From: Bradyrhizobium hereditatis
Lineage (GTDB): Bacteria; Pseudomonadota; Alphaproteobacteria; Rhizobiales; Xanthobacteraceae
Assembly (NCBI RefSeq): GCF_020329435.1
Contig: NZ_JAGKJK010000008.1
Span: forward strand, 62,001 to 126,000
DNA: 64,000 bases
Reading direction: 5' to 3'
In this document: one piece after another, positions 1-7,712 of the stretch
Position numbering within the stretch: the first letter of the stretch is position 1
How the letters are laid out: every line of letters starts with the position of its first letter
Program-made: the position numbers and the translations under genes
The notes under the pieces: generated by a model
The model's database searches: none
The model's input: the letters and a program-made list of their open reading frames with translations, nothing else
Told to the model about the DNA's origin: nothing

Positions 1-345
1 AAGGCGGGCACGCGCGGGGCGCTCGACACGCTGCGCATCGCACAGGGGCCGAAGGATGTCGCCCGCGCTGCACGGCTTGCCGAATCCAAGGGCACCCAGA
101 CCCGCGCGATTCTGAAGGTGCTCGGCCGCGGCGCGCTGCTGCTGACCACCGGCGCCTTCAATCTGACGATGTGGGTATTCGGTGCGCTGTTGGCGCTGTT
201 CGGTTTCCTCTCGTCCATCAAGGCAACTACCGAGCGCGCCACTGAAGCGTGGCTGCGTCGAAGCAAGGCGCGGCGGTTAAGAAGGCAGGCGGCGGCAACA
301 TTGCCGTCCGCCCCGGCTCTGGCGGGCGCTGCCCTGCAGGGCTAG
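1..345 (+). CDS. C-terminal part of a membrane protein (5' end outside window)
   Basis: The frame is open from base 1 to a TAG at 343-345, so this is the last 114 residues of a longer protein. It contains a basic/amphipathic stretch, then a hydrophobic segment at about residues 45-70 (ending ALLALFGFLSSIKA) that looks like one or two membrane helices, and a very basic tail (RRSKARRLRRQAAA). No family is recognised. The basic tail after the last helix suggests a cytoplasmic C-terminus. The next gene starts 54 bp downstream on the same strand, so the two could be co-transcribed. Confidence 0.6.
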   Translation, partial: KAGTRGALDTLRIAQGPKDVARAARLAESKGTQTRAILKVLGRGALLLTTGAFNLTMWVFGALLALFGFLSSIKATTERATEAWLRRSKARRLRRQAAATLPSAPALAGAALQG

Positions 346-398
346 ACTTGCAGCCATTGCAACCTCGCCCATTCCGATCCCCCAAAAAAACGGAACTG

Positions 399-1154
399 AT
401 GATGCCGAGTTTTCACAACGGCGCTGTCGAAATTGCCTATCTCGACGAAGGTGAGGGTGATCCGATTGTTCTGGTGCATGGCTTTGCCTCTAGCAAGAAC
501 GTGAACTGGGTCTATCCGACCTGGGTCTCCGACTTGAGGAAGGACGGCCGCCGCGTCATCGCGCTCGACAATCGCGGCCACGGCGATTCCGAAAAACTCT
601 ACGATTCCGCCGCTTACGAAATTGCGATCATGGCAAGCGACGTCATCGCGCTGCTCGATCATCTGGAGATCGAGCGCGCCGACGTCATGGGCTATTCGCT
701 GGGATCGCGCATGACGGCGATACTGGCGCGTGAGCAGCCGCAGCGGCTGCGCTCGGCAATTCTCGGCGGCATCGGGATCGGTCTGATCGAAGGTGGCGGC
801 CCCGGTGAGAACGTGGCTGTCGCACTCGAAGCGCCCTCGCTGGAGGACGTCACCGATCCGGTCGGGCGAACCTTCCGTGCATTTGCTGACCAGACCCGCT
901 CCGACCGCCGCGCCTTGGCCGCCTGCCTGCGCGGCTCGCGGCGGCTGATGACGTCGGACGAGGCCGCCGGGATCAGCGTGCCGGTCCTGATCGCGGTCGG
1001 CACCAAGGATGAGATTGCGGGCTCCGCGGCAGCATTGGGCATGATCATTCCGGGCGCGGAGGTGCTCGACATTCCAAATCGCGATCATATGCGCGCGGTC
1101 GGGGATAAGGTCTACAAGGCCGGGGTCACCGATTTCCTGTCACGCCGGCAGTAA
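399..1154 (+). CDS. alpha/beta-fold hydrolase
   Basis: A 251-aa soluble alpha/beta hydrolase. The oxyanion strand reads IVLVHGFASS, the nucleophile elbow is GYSLGSR (G-x-S-x-G), an acid lies near VGTKDEIAG, and the catalytic histidine is probably in PNRDHMRAV near the C-terminus. Length and motif spacing are normal for the fold, and the substrate cannot be told. The reading frame is open further upstream (to 249), but that part overlaps the preceding gene and has a poor composition. ATG at 399, or the adjacent ATG at 402, fits the family start. The 3' end overlaps by 15 bp the end of a convergent decayed gene. Confidence 0.85.
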   Translation: MMPSFHNGAVEIAYLDEGEGDPIVLVHGFASSKNVNWVYPTWVSDLRKDGRRVIALDNRGHGDSEKLYDSAAYEIAIMASDVIALLDHLEIERADVMGYSLGSRMTAILAREQPQRLRSAILGGIGIGLIEGGGPGENVAVALEAPSLEDVTDPVGRTFRAFADQTRSDRRALAACLRGSRRLMTSDEAAGISVPVLIAVGTKDEIAGSAAALGMIIPGAEVLDIPNRDHMRAVGDKVYKAGVTDFLSRRQ

Positions 1155-1696
1155 GCGATCGCGCGATCTGGCCTCGCCGGTGACGAGCCGGATCGCCGCG
1201 ATCAACACGACGGTGGTCGCAAGCCATGCCATGCGCGCGCCGTGACGGTCATGCGGGCCTGATATCACGGCGCAGATGAACGCGTTGCCGAGGATGGCCC
1301 AGCGTAACTGTGCCGGCGAGCAGCGTGACATCATCGAACGGCCGACGCAGCACGCCATGGCCGAACAGGATCGCGACCATGAACATCGACGCCAGCGCGA
1401 CGGGAACGTGAAGCTGATTGATCGCAGTGAAGTCGAAACGCCAGCGCTGCTGCTGCGCCGCGTGCATCGGCTTCACCTGTGCGGGGAGAAAGCGTTCGAT
1501 GATGCCGTAGGTGTGGCCGAGCCAGACGAAGATAGAGCCCGAAGGTGGTCGAGCGGCTCGGCACCAGATATGCTTCGTACCAGCGCGCCAGGTAGCCGCC
1601 GGGATCCCATTGGAGCAGGGGATAGCCATTCCACAGAGCGGGGGCCAGCAACATCAACGGGATGGTAATGGCGGCGATCCAGGCCGACCGCGACAC
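1140..1696 (-). pseudogene. decayed polytopic membrane protein gene (three frames, internal deletion)
   Basis: On the minus strand three overlapping reading frames each carry a membrane-protein-like stretch, and they read in order as one protein. The N-terminal frame starts at 1696 (MSRSAWIAAITIPLMLLAPA, then GYPLLQWDPGGYLARWYEAY). A second frame carries WLGHTYGIIERFLPAQ and ALASMFMVAILFGHG. A third carries WAILGNAFICAVISGPHDR and ARMAWLATTVVLIAAI before the stop at 1140. The breaks are near 1530 and 1300. The combined product (about 180 aa) is much shorter than a multi-helix protein with such ends would be, so a large internal deletion is inferred. Function is unknown. Confidence 0.7.
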
Positions 1697-1954
1697 CGCA
1701 GCGGTCCGCGCCTGCCATATCTCCGTACTGATCTGACTTGCCCCCGTTTAGCCCAGCATCCGGGAATGCCAGGCCCCCCCAAATTGGCCGATAGTCGGAC
1801 ATCATCCGGCTTGATTTCCGGAATTGACTGACCACCTTGAACTAACCCCGAATGGCGTTTGGTAGTGGTTTACGTTGCCAAGGCCTGCCCCGGGACAGAA
1901 GCCCGCCCGCCGTGCTATAACATCGGCCAACCAAGCGAATTTGCGAGAGCCATC

Positions 1955-2782
1955 ATGGCAGTGCATCAGGTCAATCCGCAAGCGTCGAAGCTCGCTACAC
2001 TCGATCCGATCTGGGACCGCATCCGAAGCGAGGCCGAGGACATCGTCCGCCGCGAGCCCGAGCTTGCTTCCTTCATCTATGCGACCGTGCTGCATCACGA
2101 CCGCCTCGAAGAGTCGGTGGTGCATCGTCTCGCCGAGCGGCTCGATCATTCGGCTCTATCGGGTGATCTGATCCGCCAGACCTATGACGAGGCGCTGCGC
2201 GACGAGCCTGATCTCGGCAATGCGTTCCGCGCCGACCTGGTCGCGGTCTACGACCGCGATCCCGCAACCTCGCGCTTCATCGATCCCTTGCTCTACTTCA
2301 AAGGCTTTCACGCGCTGCAGACCCATCGCCTGGCGCACTGGCTGTATCAGAAGGGCCGCAAGGATTTCGCCTATTATTTGCAGAGCCGGTCGTCGGCGGT
2401 GTTTCAGACCGACATCAACCCCGCCGCAAGAATCGGCCGGGGTATTTTCCTCGATCACGCGACCGGATTTGTCTGCGGCGAGACCGCTGTCGTCGACGAC
2501 GATGTTTCGATCCTGCACGGCGTCACGCTGGGCGGCACCGGCAAAGAGAATGAGGATCGTCATCCGAAGATTCGCCGCGGTGTGTTGATCGGGGCGGGCG
2601 CAAAGATTCTCGGCAATATCGAGATCGGTCATTGCGCGCGCATCGCCGCCGGTTCGGTGGTGGTCAAGCCGGTGCCTCACAACGTCACGGTGGCCGGCGT
2701 TCCCGCCAAGATCGTGGGCGAAGCCGGCTGTGCGGAGCCGTCGCGCACCATGGATCAGATGCTCGGCGCCATCGGGCTTTGA
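1955..2782 (+). CDS. cysE: serine O-acetyltransferase
   Basis: A 275-aa protein that transfers acetyl from acetyl-CoA to L-serine, the first step of cysteine synthesis. The N-terminal SATase helical domain (DPIWDRIRSEAEDIVRREP) is followed by the signature DINPAARIGRGIFLDH and left-handed beta-helix hexapeptide repeats (ILHGVTLGGTGK, GAGAKILGNIEIG, IAAGSVVVKPVP). The catalytic Asp/His pair is expected in DHATG. Length matches E. coli CysE (273 aa). ATG 1955 is preceded by GCGAGAG; the frame is open further upstream but lacks family resemblance. The C-terminal tail ends in GAIGL. A terminal Ile is the cysteine synthase docking residue in many CysE proteins, so this ending may or may not dock. 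Confidence 0.95.
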   Translation: MAVHQVNPQASKLATLDPIWDRIRSEAEDIVRREPELASFIYATVLHHDRLEESVVHRLAERLDHSALSGDLIRQTYDEALRDEPDLGNAFRADLVAVYDRDPATSRFIDPLLYFKGFHALQTHRLAHWLYQKGRKDFAYYLQSRSSAVFQTDINPAARIGRGIFLDHATGFVCGETAVVDDDVSILHGVTLGGTGKENEDRHPKIRRGVLIGAGAKILGNIEIGHCARIAAGSVVVKPVPHNVTVAGVPAKIVGEAGCAEPSRTMDQMLGAIGL

Positions 2783-2799
2783 TTTTCCACACTTTCTCC

Positions 2800-2825
2800 C
2801 AGCCGTATTTGTGAAGTTACGGCTG
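2800..2825 (+). terminator. inverted repeat downstream of cysE
   Basis: A perfect 8-bp inverted repeat (CAGCCGTA / TACGGCTG) with a 10-nt loop begins 18 bp after the cysE stop. There is no T-run after it, so it is either a weak terminator or an mRNA 3' stem. Confidence 0.35.
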
Positions 2826-2888
2826 GTAGTCTGCGTCGTCTCGTCCTAAAACCCCCCGGCAATTCAAAGAATCCGATTGGAGACCGCC

Positions 2889-3107
2889 GTGGACGTTCAG
2901 GAAGTCAGGAAGCTCGACGCCTATCTCAAGCGCGTATTCGGCAATCCCAAGATCCGCGTTGTGCCGCGGCCGAAGAAGGACGACTCCGCCGAGGTTTATA
3001 TTGGCGAAGAGTTCGTCGGCGTGCTGTTCGTGGATGACGAGGATGACGATCGCTCATTCCAGTTTCAGATGGCAATCCTCGAGGAAGATCTCGCCGATAT
3101 TGGCTGA
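2889..3107 (+). CDS. DUF3126 family protein
   Basis: A 72-aa acidic protein reading VDVQEVRKLDAYLKRVFGNP then RVVPRPKKDDSAEVYIGEE and DDEDDDRSFQFQMAILEEDL. This is the very conserved DUF3126 family of alphaproteobacteria, whose function is unknown. The family begins at MDV..., so GTG 2889 is chosen; GGAG at 2879-2882 sits 6 nt upstream. A TTG at 2877 is the alternative. It lies downstream of cysE but separated by an inverted repeat, so it may have its own promoter. Confidence 0.88.
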   Translation: MDVQEVRKLDAYLKRVFGNPKIRVVPRPKKDDSAEVYIGEEFVGVLFVDDEDDDRSFQFQMAILEEDLADIG

Positions 3108-3124
3108 GAGACCGCGATGTCGTT

Positions 3125-3213
3125 GGGTGGGCAAAGCAAAGCGTGCCCACCATTGTCTTTCTCATATCGTGAGTTGTTGTGGTGGGCACGGCGCTGCGCG
3201 CCTTTGCCCACCC
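3125..3213. repeat. palindromic intergenic repeat (GGGTGGGCAAAG type)
   Basis: GGGTGGGCAAAG at 3125-3136 is repeated inverted as CTTTGCCCACCC at 3202-3213, with further inner matches (GCGTGCCCACC versus GGTGGGCACGG). It forms an 89-bp imperfect palindrome in the gap after the DUF3126 gene, of the dispersed type common in Bradyrhizobium chromosomes. Confidence 0.75.
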
Positions 3214-3237
3214 TACGAATCCAACGCCTAGCGTTCG

Positions 3238-3939
3238 CTAGCTCTTCGGCCCGCGCATCTGCGCCGTCAGGCGGTCCATCGCATTTGCAACGTCGCGCCA
3301 TTGCAAAAGCCAGCTCCGCGGAAAGCGGAATGTCAGGTCGGCGCCATCGACGCGGCGCTCGCTCAGGCACATGCCGGGCGTCGGGCCGTCACGCGTGCAA
3401 CGCGCGTTGAAGCCGGGCGCCGTGGCGGAGAACAGATCCTCGTTGGCGTAGGGCGAGCCGTCGCGAAAGGCGCGCATCATCAAGCCGTCATTGATCGGCG
3501 TTGCAGATTGATCGAGATAGCGCGGATAGATCGTGCGGACGCGCATATCCGGCGCCAATGCATCGTGATGGGCCGATATCGATAGGAAGATGCGGTCGAT
3601 CGGCTGCACCTTGTCCTCGATCGTATCGGCGCTGACGTGCTTCGGCGCATCCGGCGGTTCGAGCGAAGGGAAGACGAAACCGAGATCGACACGCTCCTGC
3701 GGCCCGGAGTGCCGCTGAATTTTGCGACGGATCGCTGCCGTCGGCACGTTGAAGAGCGTGGCGCCGACACTGACCGGCATCCGGTCCGGCGCGCTGGCGG
3801 GGCGCGCGACCCAGGTCGGCCACAAGAGATAGGCGACCAGCGCAATAGCGCCCGCGGCGATGGTCACCGCCGCCACGATCGGGATCATGTGCGAGCGGGG
3901 GTCGCGGGCGAGATGCTGGGCCGTCGAAGGCAAGGTCAT
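3238..3939 (-). CDS. conserved membrane-anchored hypothetical protein
   Basis: A 233-aa protein with a short cytoplasmic N-terminus, one membrane helix at about residues 19-38 (IPIVAAVTIAAGAIALVAYL), and an extracytoplasmic domain of about 190 residues containing two cysteines (FNARCTRD, PGMCLSERR) that could form a disulfide. The frame stays open to 4113, but ATG 3939 gives a typical N-in signal anchor and avoids overlap with the divergent gene region. No family is recognised with certainty. The gene upstream (4158) is divergent, with about 220 bp between starts. Confidence 0.7.
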   Translation of the reverse strand: MTLPSTAQHLARDPRSHMIPIVAAVTIAAGAIALVAYLLWPTWVARPASAPDRMPVSVGATLFNVPTAAIRRKIQRHSGPQERVDLGFVFPSLEPPDAPKHVSADTIEDKVQPIDRIFLSISAHHDALAPDMRVRTIYPRYLDQSATPINDGLMMRAFRDGSPYANEDLFSATAPGFNARCTRDGPTPGMCLSERRVDGADLTFRFPRSWLLQWRDVANAMDRLTAQMRGPKS

Positions 3940-4157
3940 GAACGAAGCATCGGTCGATGGAACGGTTGCGCGAATCACCTCGCGAATATGCCACGCGGCA
4001 GGCAATTTCCGCATGATTTCGCAGGCTTTCGCCTCCGACAGCCATGCGCAAACGAAGTTCCCGCACTTCGCTGTTAACCTTTCCTTAAGGATACTGTGGC
4101 GGCTGCCGGCCAATTTTGCGAAAGCAGGGCGCGGTTTGTCGAGTAGCGGAAGTGTTC

Positions 4158-4487
4158 ATGTCGCCCGATGCGTTGAATTCCCTGTTCGCCCTTTGCATCG
4201 GCTTTGCGTTCGCAGGCGCGCTTGCCAGCGGCTATCAGGCGATGGCGGAACGTCCGGCAAACTTCGGGCTGCTGGAGGAGGGCGTGGCGCCGAAGACGTT
4301 TGCGGCGGTGCCGTTTCTGGTCTTTGCAGCGCCGTTCATCATCATGCGCAACACCCTGCGCGGCGCGAGGATCGAGCGCCGGCGCTTCGAATTCGTGATG
4401 ATGGCCACCGTGCTTTCGGGCTTCTGGAGCATGATGTCCGGCACGTTCTGCATCATGACGCTGCGCGCCGCAGGCGTGCTGGCCTGA
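4158..4487 (+). CDS. small conserved membrane protein (DUF6949-like, tentative)
   Basis: A 109-aa protein with three predicted membrane segments: LFALCIGFAFAGALASGY, FAAVPFLVFAAPFIIMRNT and FVMMATVLSGFWSMMSGTF. Between the first two is a short loop, ERPANFGLLEEG. I recall similar proteins in Bradyrhizobium genomes under DUF6949, but this is from memory. ATG 4158 follows a GGAAG; an upstream in-frame ATG at 4116 adds only a non-conserved basic stretch. Function is unknown. Confidence 0.75.
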   Translation: MSPDALNSLFALCIGFAFAGALASGYQAMAERPANFGLLEEGVAPKTFAAVPFLVFAAPFIIMRNTLRGARIERRRFEFVMMATVLSGFWSMMSGTFCIMTLRAAGVLA

Positions 4488-4551
4488 ACCTGCTCGCTTG
4501 ATCCCCTAGTAGCGGCTGTGCCAAGGTCTCCGCCAATGGAGATCTTTTGCT

Positions 4552-5082
4552 ATGGCGATCTACGAACTCGACGGGCAGGGGCCTGAACTCCCCGCAAACG
4601 GAAACTATTTCATCGCAGATACCGCCGTCGTGATCGGCAAGGTGCGTCTTCTGGATTCCGCCAGCGTGTGGTTCGGCGCAGTCCTGCGCGGCGACAATGA
4701 ATGGATCGAGATCGGCGAAGGCTCCAACGTACAGGACAATTCCACCTGCCACACCGACCGGGGCTTTCCGCTCACTATCGGTAAGAACTGCACCGTCGGC
4801 CACAACGTCATCCTGCACGGCTGCACGCTGGAAGACGACGCGCTGGTGGGCATGGGGTCGATTGTGATGAACGGTGCAAGGATACGCCGCGGCAGCATTG
4901 TCGGCGCGGGATCGGTCATCACCGAGGGCAAGGAGTATCCGGAATATTCGCTGATCATCGGCTCGCCTGCGCGCGTGATCCGCACGTTGACGCCCGAGCA
5001 GGTGACGGCGATGGGAAGCGCTGCGAAATTCTACGCGCTGAACGGCCCGCGATTCAAAAAAGGGTTGAGGAAGATCGGCTGA
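4552..5082 (+). CDS. gamma-class carbonic anhydrase family protein
   Basis: A 176-aa left-handed beta-helix protein of the CaiE/YrdA/PaaY group. Hexapeptide repeats run from about residue 20 to 130. The three zinc-ligand histidines of the family are present: H67 (CHTDRG), H84 and H89 (GHNVILHGC). Full length for the family. The activity could be hydration of CO2, but many members have no measured anhydrase activity. ATG 4552 is preceded by GGAGATC. Confidence 0.9.
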   Translation: MAIYELDGQGPELPANGNYFIADTAVVIGKVRLLDSASVWFGAVLRGDNEWIEIGEGSNVQDNSTCHTDRGFPLTIGKNCTVGHNVILHGCTLEDDALVGMGSIVMNGARIRRGSIVGAGSVITEGKEYPEYSLIIGSPARVIRTLTPEQVTAMGSAAKFYALNGPRFKKGLRKIG

Positions 5083-5211
5083 GGACGGCGCCAAACCGGG
5101 CCGCTTGCGCGGTAGCGTCTCGTCGCTAATCGGATTTCCGGTCAGCATGATCGAAAACCCGACAGCGCAGGCGGATTGCCGCCTAGACGTCGCTTCGCGC
5201 GAATGCGCGCC

Positions 5212-5379
5212 TCAGCCGTCTTTGCTCTCGTTCGCCTCGGGGGCGCCGGCAACCTTTTCATGGCCGGCGGCCCAGAGCGCATGTTCCTCACTTCCGTCCT
5301 GATAGGGATTGGCTTCCGCCGGTATATGCTGGCGCGCGGCTTCCTGGCCTAGCTCGAAAGGGTCCGGGTCGGAATTCAT
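5212..5379 (-). CDS. 55-aa Rmf-like small protein
   Basis: A 55-aa acidic protein starting MNSDPDPFELGQEAARQ and continuing NPYQDGSEEHALWAAGHE. The pattern G-x2-AA-x-(Q/G), then NPY, then W-x2-G-x-E resembles the ribosome modulation factor (Rmf) / CrpP-type fold, in which the spacing G...(C/N)PY...W..G is conserved. A role in ribosome hibernation is an inference from that pattern only. The ATG at 5379-5377 overlaps the TGA of the upstream gene (ATGA), so translation is probably coupled. Confidence 0.7.
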   Translation of the reverse strand: MNSDPDPFELGQEAARQHIPAEANPYQDGSEEHALWAAGHEKVAGAPEANESKDG

Positions 5380-5675
5380 GATGGCGTCCTTGCGGTTCTC
5401 GGCCTTGTCTTCTTCGGCGTCGCGTCCTTGGAAAGCCTCGCACTCTTTCGCAGTGCATCCTTGAGATCGATCGGGATGCCGTGCTTCTTGAGCAGGTCCG
5501 CAAAGGCTTCGTCGGCCAATTCCTGAAATGTCGCCATCCGGTCGCGCGCAAGCTGGGTGAGCTTGTCGAGTGTGTCATCGTCGAAGGCGATCAATTTGCG
5601 CAAAACGTCACGACTCCGGCCGTCGAGCGGATGTGAATGAATGATCGGACAGCGGTTTCGTTCCGGCAGGAACAA
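5376..5675 (-). CDS. small alpha-helical hypothetical protein coupled to the Rmf-like gene
   Basis: Up to 99 aa. The core reads LRKLIAFDDDTLDKLTQLAR then ATFQELADEAFADLLKKHG, followed by a basic tail (KKTRPRTART). The helical core resembles short ribbon-helix-helix-type regulators, but no DNA-binding motif can be claimed. The start is uncertain: TTG 5675 would leave only 40 bp to the divergent gene, whereas TTG 5603 leaves more room for promoters. The segment HPLDGRSRDV before 5603 looks protein-like, so the longer form is listed. Its TGA overlaps the start of the next gene by ATGA, making a two-gene operon. Confidence 0.6.
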   Translation of the reverse strand: MFLPERNRCPIIHSHPLDGRSRDVLRKLIAFDDDTLDKLTQLARDRMATFQELADEAFADLLKKHGIPIDLKDALRKSARLSKDATPKKTRPRTARTPS

Positions 5676-5714
5676 CGGCGGGACGCCATCGTTGCTCCCA
5701 AAAAGGAGTTTCCG

Positions 5715-6149
5715 ATGAAGCTGGCATCTGCAGCCGCCGCAGTTGCGGCAATCACAATCCTGATATCCCCGATCGCGTCGCTTTCTCAGGGTGTGGGCGG
5801 ATCTACGGGCGGCGGGTCATCAGCCGGTAGCAGCAGCGGCACCGCTGCGGGCTCGCCTGGCATGGGTTCGCCCAGCGCGGGTTCACCCGGGGCGGGCACG
5901 CAAGGTGTCACTGGCGTTCCTGGGACTGCAGCTCCTAATGCCAGTCAAGGTCCAGGTGGCACGGCGAACCCGTCCGGGCTCGCGTCGCCACCTCCGCCGG
6001 GCACCAACAGTGCCGGCACCGCGCAGTCTTCAGGCGGCGGCGCAACGACCGGCATGGGAAGATCACGAACGACGACCGGCGACGCCGAGATCGATGAGGA
6101 GAACAAGCAAGTCGACCGCAAGCTCAAGGGCATCTGCCGCGGCTGCTGA
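5715..6149 (+). CDS. exported Gly/Ser/Pro-rich protein
   Basis: A 144-aa protein with a signal peptide (MKLASAAAAVAAITILISPI, then ASLSQ), a low-complexity region rich in Gly, Ser, Pro and Thr (GSTGGGSSAGSSSGTAAGSP), and a charged C-terminal tail (DEENKQVDRKLKGICRGC) with two cysteines. AGGAG at 5703-5707 decides the ATG at 5715. The low-complexity middle is probably disordered in the periplasm. No function is recognised; similar small exported proteins are frequent in Bradyrhizobium. Confidence 0.7.
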   Translation: MKLASAAAAVAAITILISPIASLSQGVGGSTGGGSSAGSSSGTAAGSPGMGSPSAGSPGAGTQGVTGVPGTAAPNASQGPGGTANPSGLASPPPPGTNSAGTAQSSGGGATTGMGRSRTTTGDAEIDEENKQVDRKLKGICRGC

Positions 6150-6362
6150 CATCGCTTCCGCGGCCCGCTCACGGAAGAGCGCAAACAGCCAAAATAGCCC
6201 AAGCCATCGCCGAGAAATCGATCTAGACTTGCCGCCGGATCCTCGCGAGTCCGGCGGCGAATGCGTCGTCTTCGTCGAGGCCAAGGCCACGGCGGGAAAT
6301 GCTGCGCCGCGATGTTACTGAGACCATTGTTTGGAGGAATGCCGTTCGCGTCACATCGGGGG

Positions 6363-6524
6363 ATGTTGAACATGCTCACAGCGCCTGCGTTGACATTGCT
6401 GTTTTTGATTGTCGTGATCGCTCTGGGTGCAGCTTTTGTCTGGATGTTCTGGGAAATCGAACAGATGAAGTCCAGGCCGCGTGGGATGTCGAGACCACAT
6501 CGCAGGGGCGATCGTTTCGGATAG
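6363..6524 (+). CDS. small single-pass membrane protein
   Basis: A 53-aa protein: MLNMLTAPALTLLFLIVVIA leads into one membrane helix, then WEIEQMKSRP and a basic tail (SRPHRRGDRFG). A G-rich stretch (ATCGGGGG) precedes ATG 6363. Hydrophobicity and the positive-inside tail are convincing for a small membrane protein, but coding status rests on composition only. Confidence 0.4.
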   Translation: MLNMLTAPALTLLFLIVVIALGAAFVWMFWEIEQMKSRPRGMSRPHRRGDRFG

Positions 6525-6773
6525 ACGACCCGACACGGCGTACAGTCACGTTCCGCGCAATAGCCGGAGCCTCCCCGGCAGCGTCGTTATTCGCAATTTT
6601 CGCTGGGTCGGTCGGGGGCGGGATTGGATCTCGCGGGGGGAGCGAACTTCAACTCCAAACTGCTGGCGGCGATAGCGCTCACTGACGGACAGCACGGCCG
6701 GGCCGGATCCTGGCGTGTGTCGGTGCAGGCGTCGGTAGGCTATTGAAGGTCTTGCAATCGCGCCAGGACGGCA

Positions 6774-6816
6774 CAAAAAACAAGGCCGTCGACGCAGTAT
6801 ACCGTCAACGACCTTG
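6774..6816 (-). terminator. intrinsic terminator read from the minus strand
   Basis: Arms 6781-6794 and 6803-6816 pair over 14 bp in minus-strand RNA, with two G-U wobbles that would be A-C mismatches in plus-strand RNA. On the minus strand the stem is followed directly by TTTTTTG. It is therefore strand-specific. It may end the mRNA of the gene at 7053-7559, with a 3' UTR of about 240 nt, or a separate small RNA. Confidence 0.7.
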
Positions 6817-6888
6817 CCAGCCCCGGATATTGAAATCGGCTCACGCCATCCGGTGAATTGCAGGATGCCCGGGAATCTAGCGGGCATA

Positions 6889-6904
6889 TGTGAACCAGTT
6901 CACA
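6889..6904. promoter_or_regulatory. operator-like perfect palindrome
   Basis: TGTGAAC CA GTTCACA is a perfect 16-bp palindrome of the size bound by dimeric regulators. It lies about 75-115 bp upstream, on the minus strand, of the terminator at 6774-6816. The cognate regulator is not known. Confidence 0.4.
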
Positions 6905-7052
6905 AACGCGGAAAAAAGTTGCGGCAAGGGGTGCTACAGCGGTGGAAAATTATCGCGCGGCGGGGGACTACCGGGAGACCAGATCGACGCCGCCAGATGT
7001 GGGCCAGTCGGATCAACCCGCCAAGGGGGCCTATCCGCGCCGTCCAGACGGA

Positions 7053-7559
7053 CTAGCCGCGTGCCTTGGCACGGCTGCGGTTTGCCGACCTGCTCGAGCG
7101 GGGCTTGGTCTTGGCTGAGCGCTGGCGCGAGCTTGGAGCGGCGGTGGGTTCGGAGGCTTGCGCGCTGGCAAAAGACTGCCTCAGGCCATCGATTGCTTCG
7201 GTCAGCATGCCGACCTGCTCGGAAAGCTTCTTGGTGTCAGCTTGCTGGGCGGCGAGTAGGCGGCGTACCGTCAGCAACTGATCCTGCACCATCTGCAACT
7301 GATCGATCGATTCCTGCTGCGTCGCTTCCAGCCCCTTGGTCTTCTCGACCAGTTGCTCGGAGGCCTGCGCGGCGCGCGCCTGCAACTGCCGGGCAGCGAC
7401 CGCGCGATCGGTCTCCGGCGCGTTGCCGGTAAAGGCGCGCCATAAGGCGATAGAACTAACTCCAAGCACAACAATGATGAGAGCCGCAGCGGCGATCGCA
7501 ATCGGCTGACCGCCGAAACGCGCGATGGGGCTGGCACTCCGGGGGGCGAGTTCGATCAT
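7053..7559 (-). CDS. membrane-anchored coiled-coil protein
   Basis: A 168-aa protein. A short cytoplasmic N-terminus is followed by one helix at about residues 20-42 (IAIAAAALIIVVLGVSSIAL). A long heptad-rich segment follows at about 55-130 (QLQARAAQASEQLVEKTKGL, then QLQMVQDQLLTVRRLLAAQQ), and then a basic low-complexity tail (RSSRSANRSRAKARG). No enzymatic motif is present. The architecture suggests a structural or scaffolding role at the membrane. ATG 7559 is the only reasonable start. Confidence 0.7.
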   Translation of the reverse strand: MIELAPRSASPIARFGGQPIAIAAAALIIVVLGVSSIALWRAFTGNAPETDRAVAARQLQARAAQASEQLVEKTKGLEATQQESIDQLQMVQDQLLTVRRLLAAQQADTKKLSEQVGMLTEAIDGLRQSFASAQASEPTAAPSSRQRSAKTKPRSSRSANRSRAKARG

Positions 7560-7712
7560 GCGACTCCAAAATCCGGACGTGATTCCAAAGTTCCAGATAG
7601 CACAGGCTGGAAACCGCTAAAACCCCGGGATTTGCCATACCAGGACCGGGATTGCGGGCAAAAGCGCCCTCTTAGGCTGCAGGAATCGCGCCTTCCAGAA
7701 CGGGTCTGGGGC

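Larger units (their letters stand above)
6525..7052. other. gene-free interval with a minus-strand terminator and a 16-bp palindrome
   Basis: No convincing gene was found in these 528 bp. It holds a perfect palindrome TGTGAAC-CA-GTTCACA at 6889-6904, a minus-strand intrinsic terminator at 6774-6816, smaller stems between them (GCCCG/CGGGC at about 6867-6885), and a segment AAAAAAGTTGCGGC (6914-6927 region) also seen at 15919-15932. Confidence 0.6.

Noticed and set aside
3124..3410. Frames on both strands through the 3125-3213 repeat
   Set aside because: Their sequence comes from the palindromic repeat and from antisense of the gene at 3238-3939.
6546..6887. A 113-codon minus-strand frame in the 6.5-7 kb gap
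   Set aside because: It runs through the minus-strand terminator stem and has an Arg/Pro-rich shadow-type composition with no SD.
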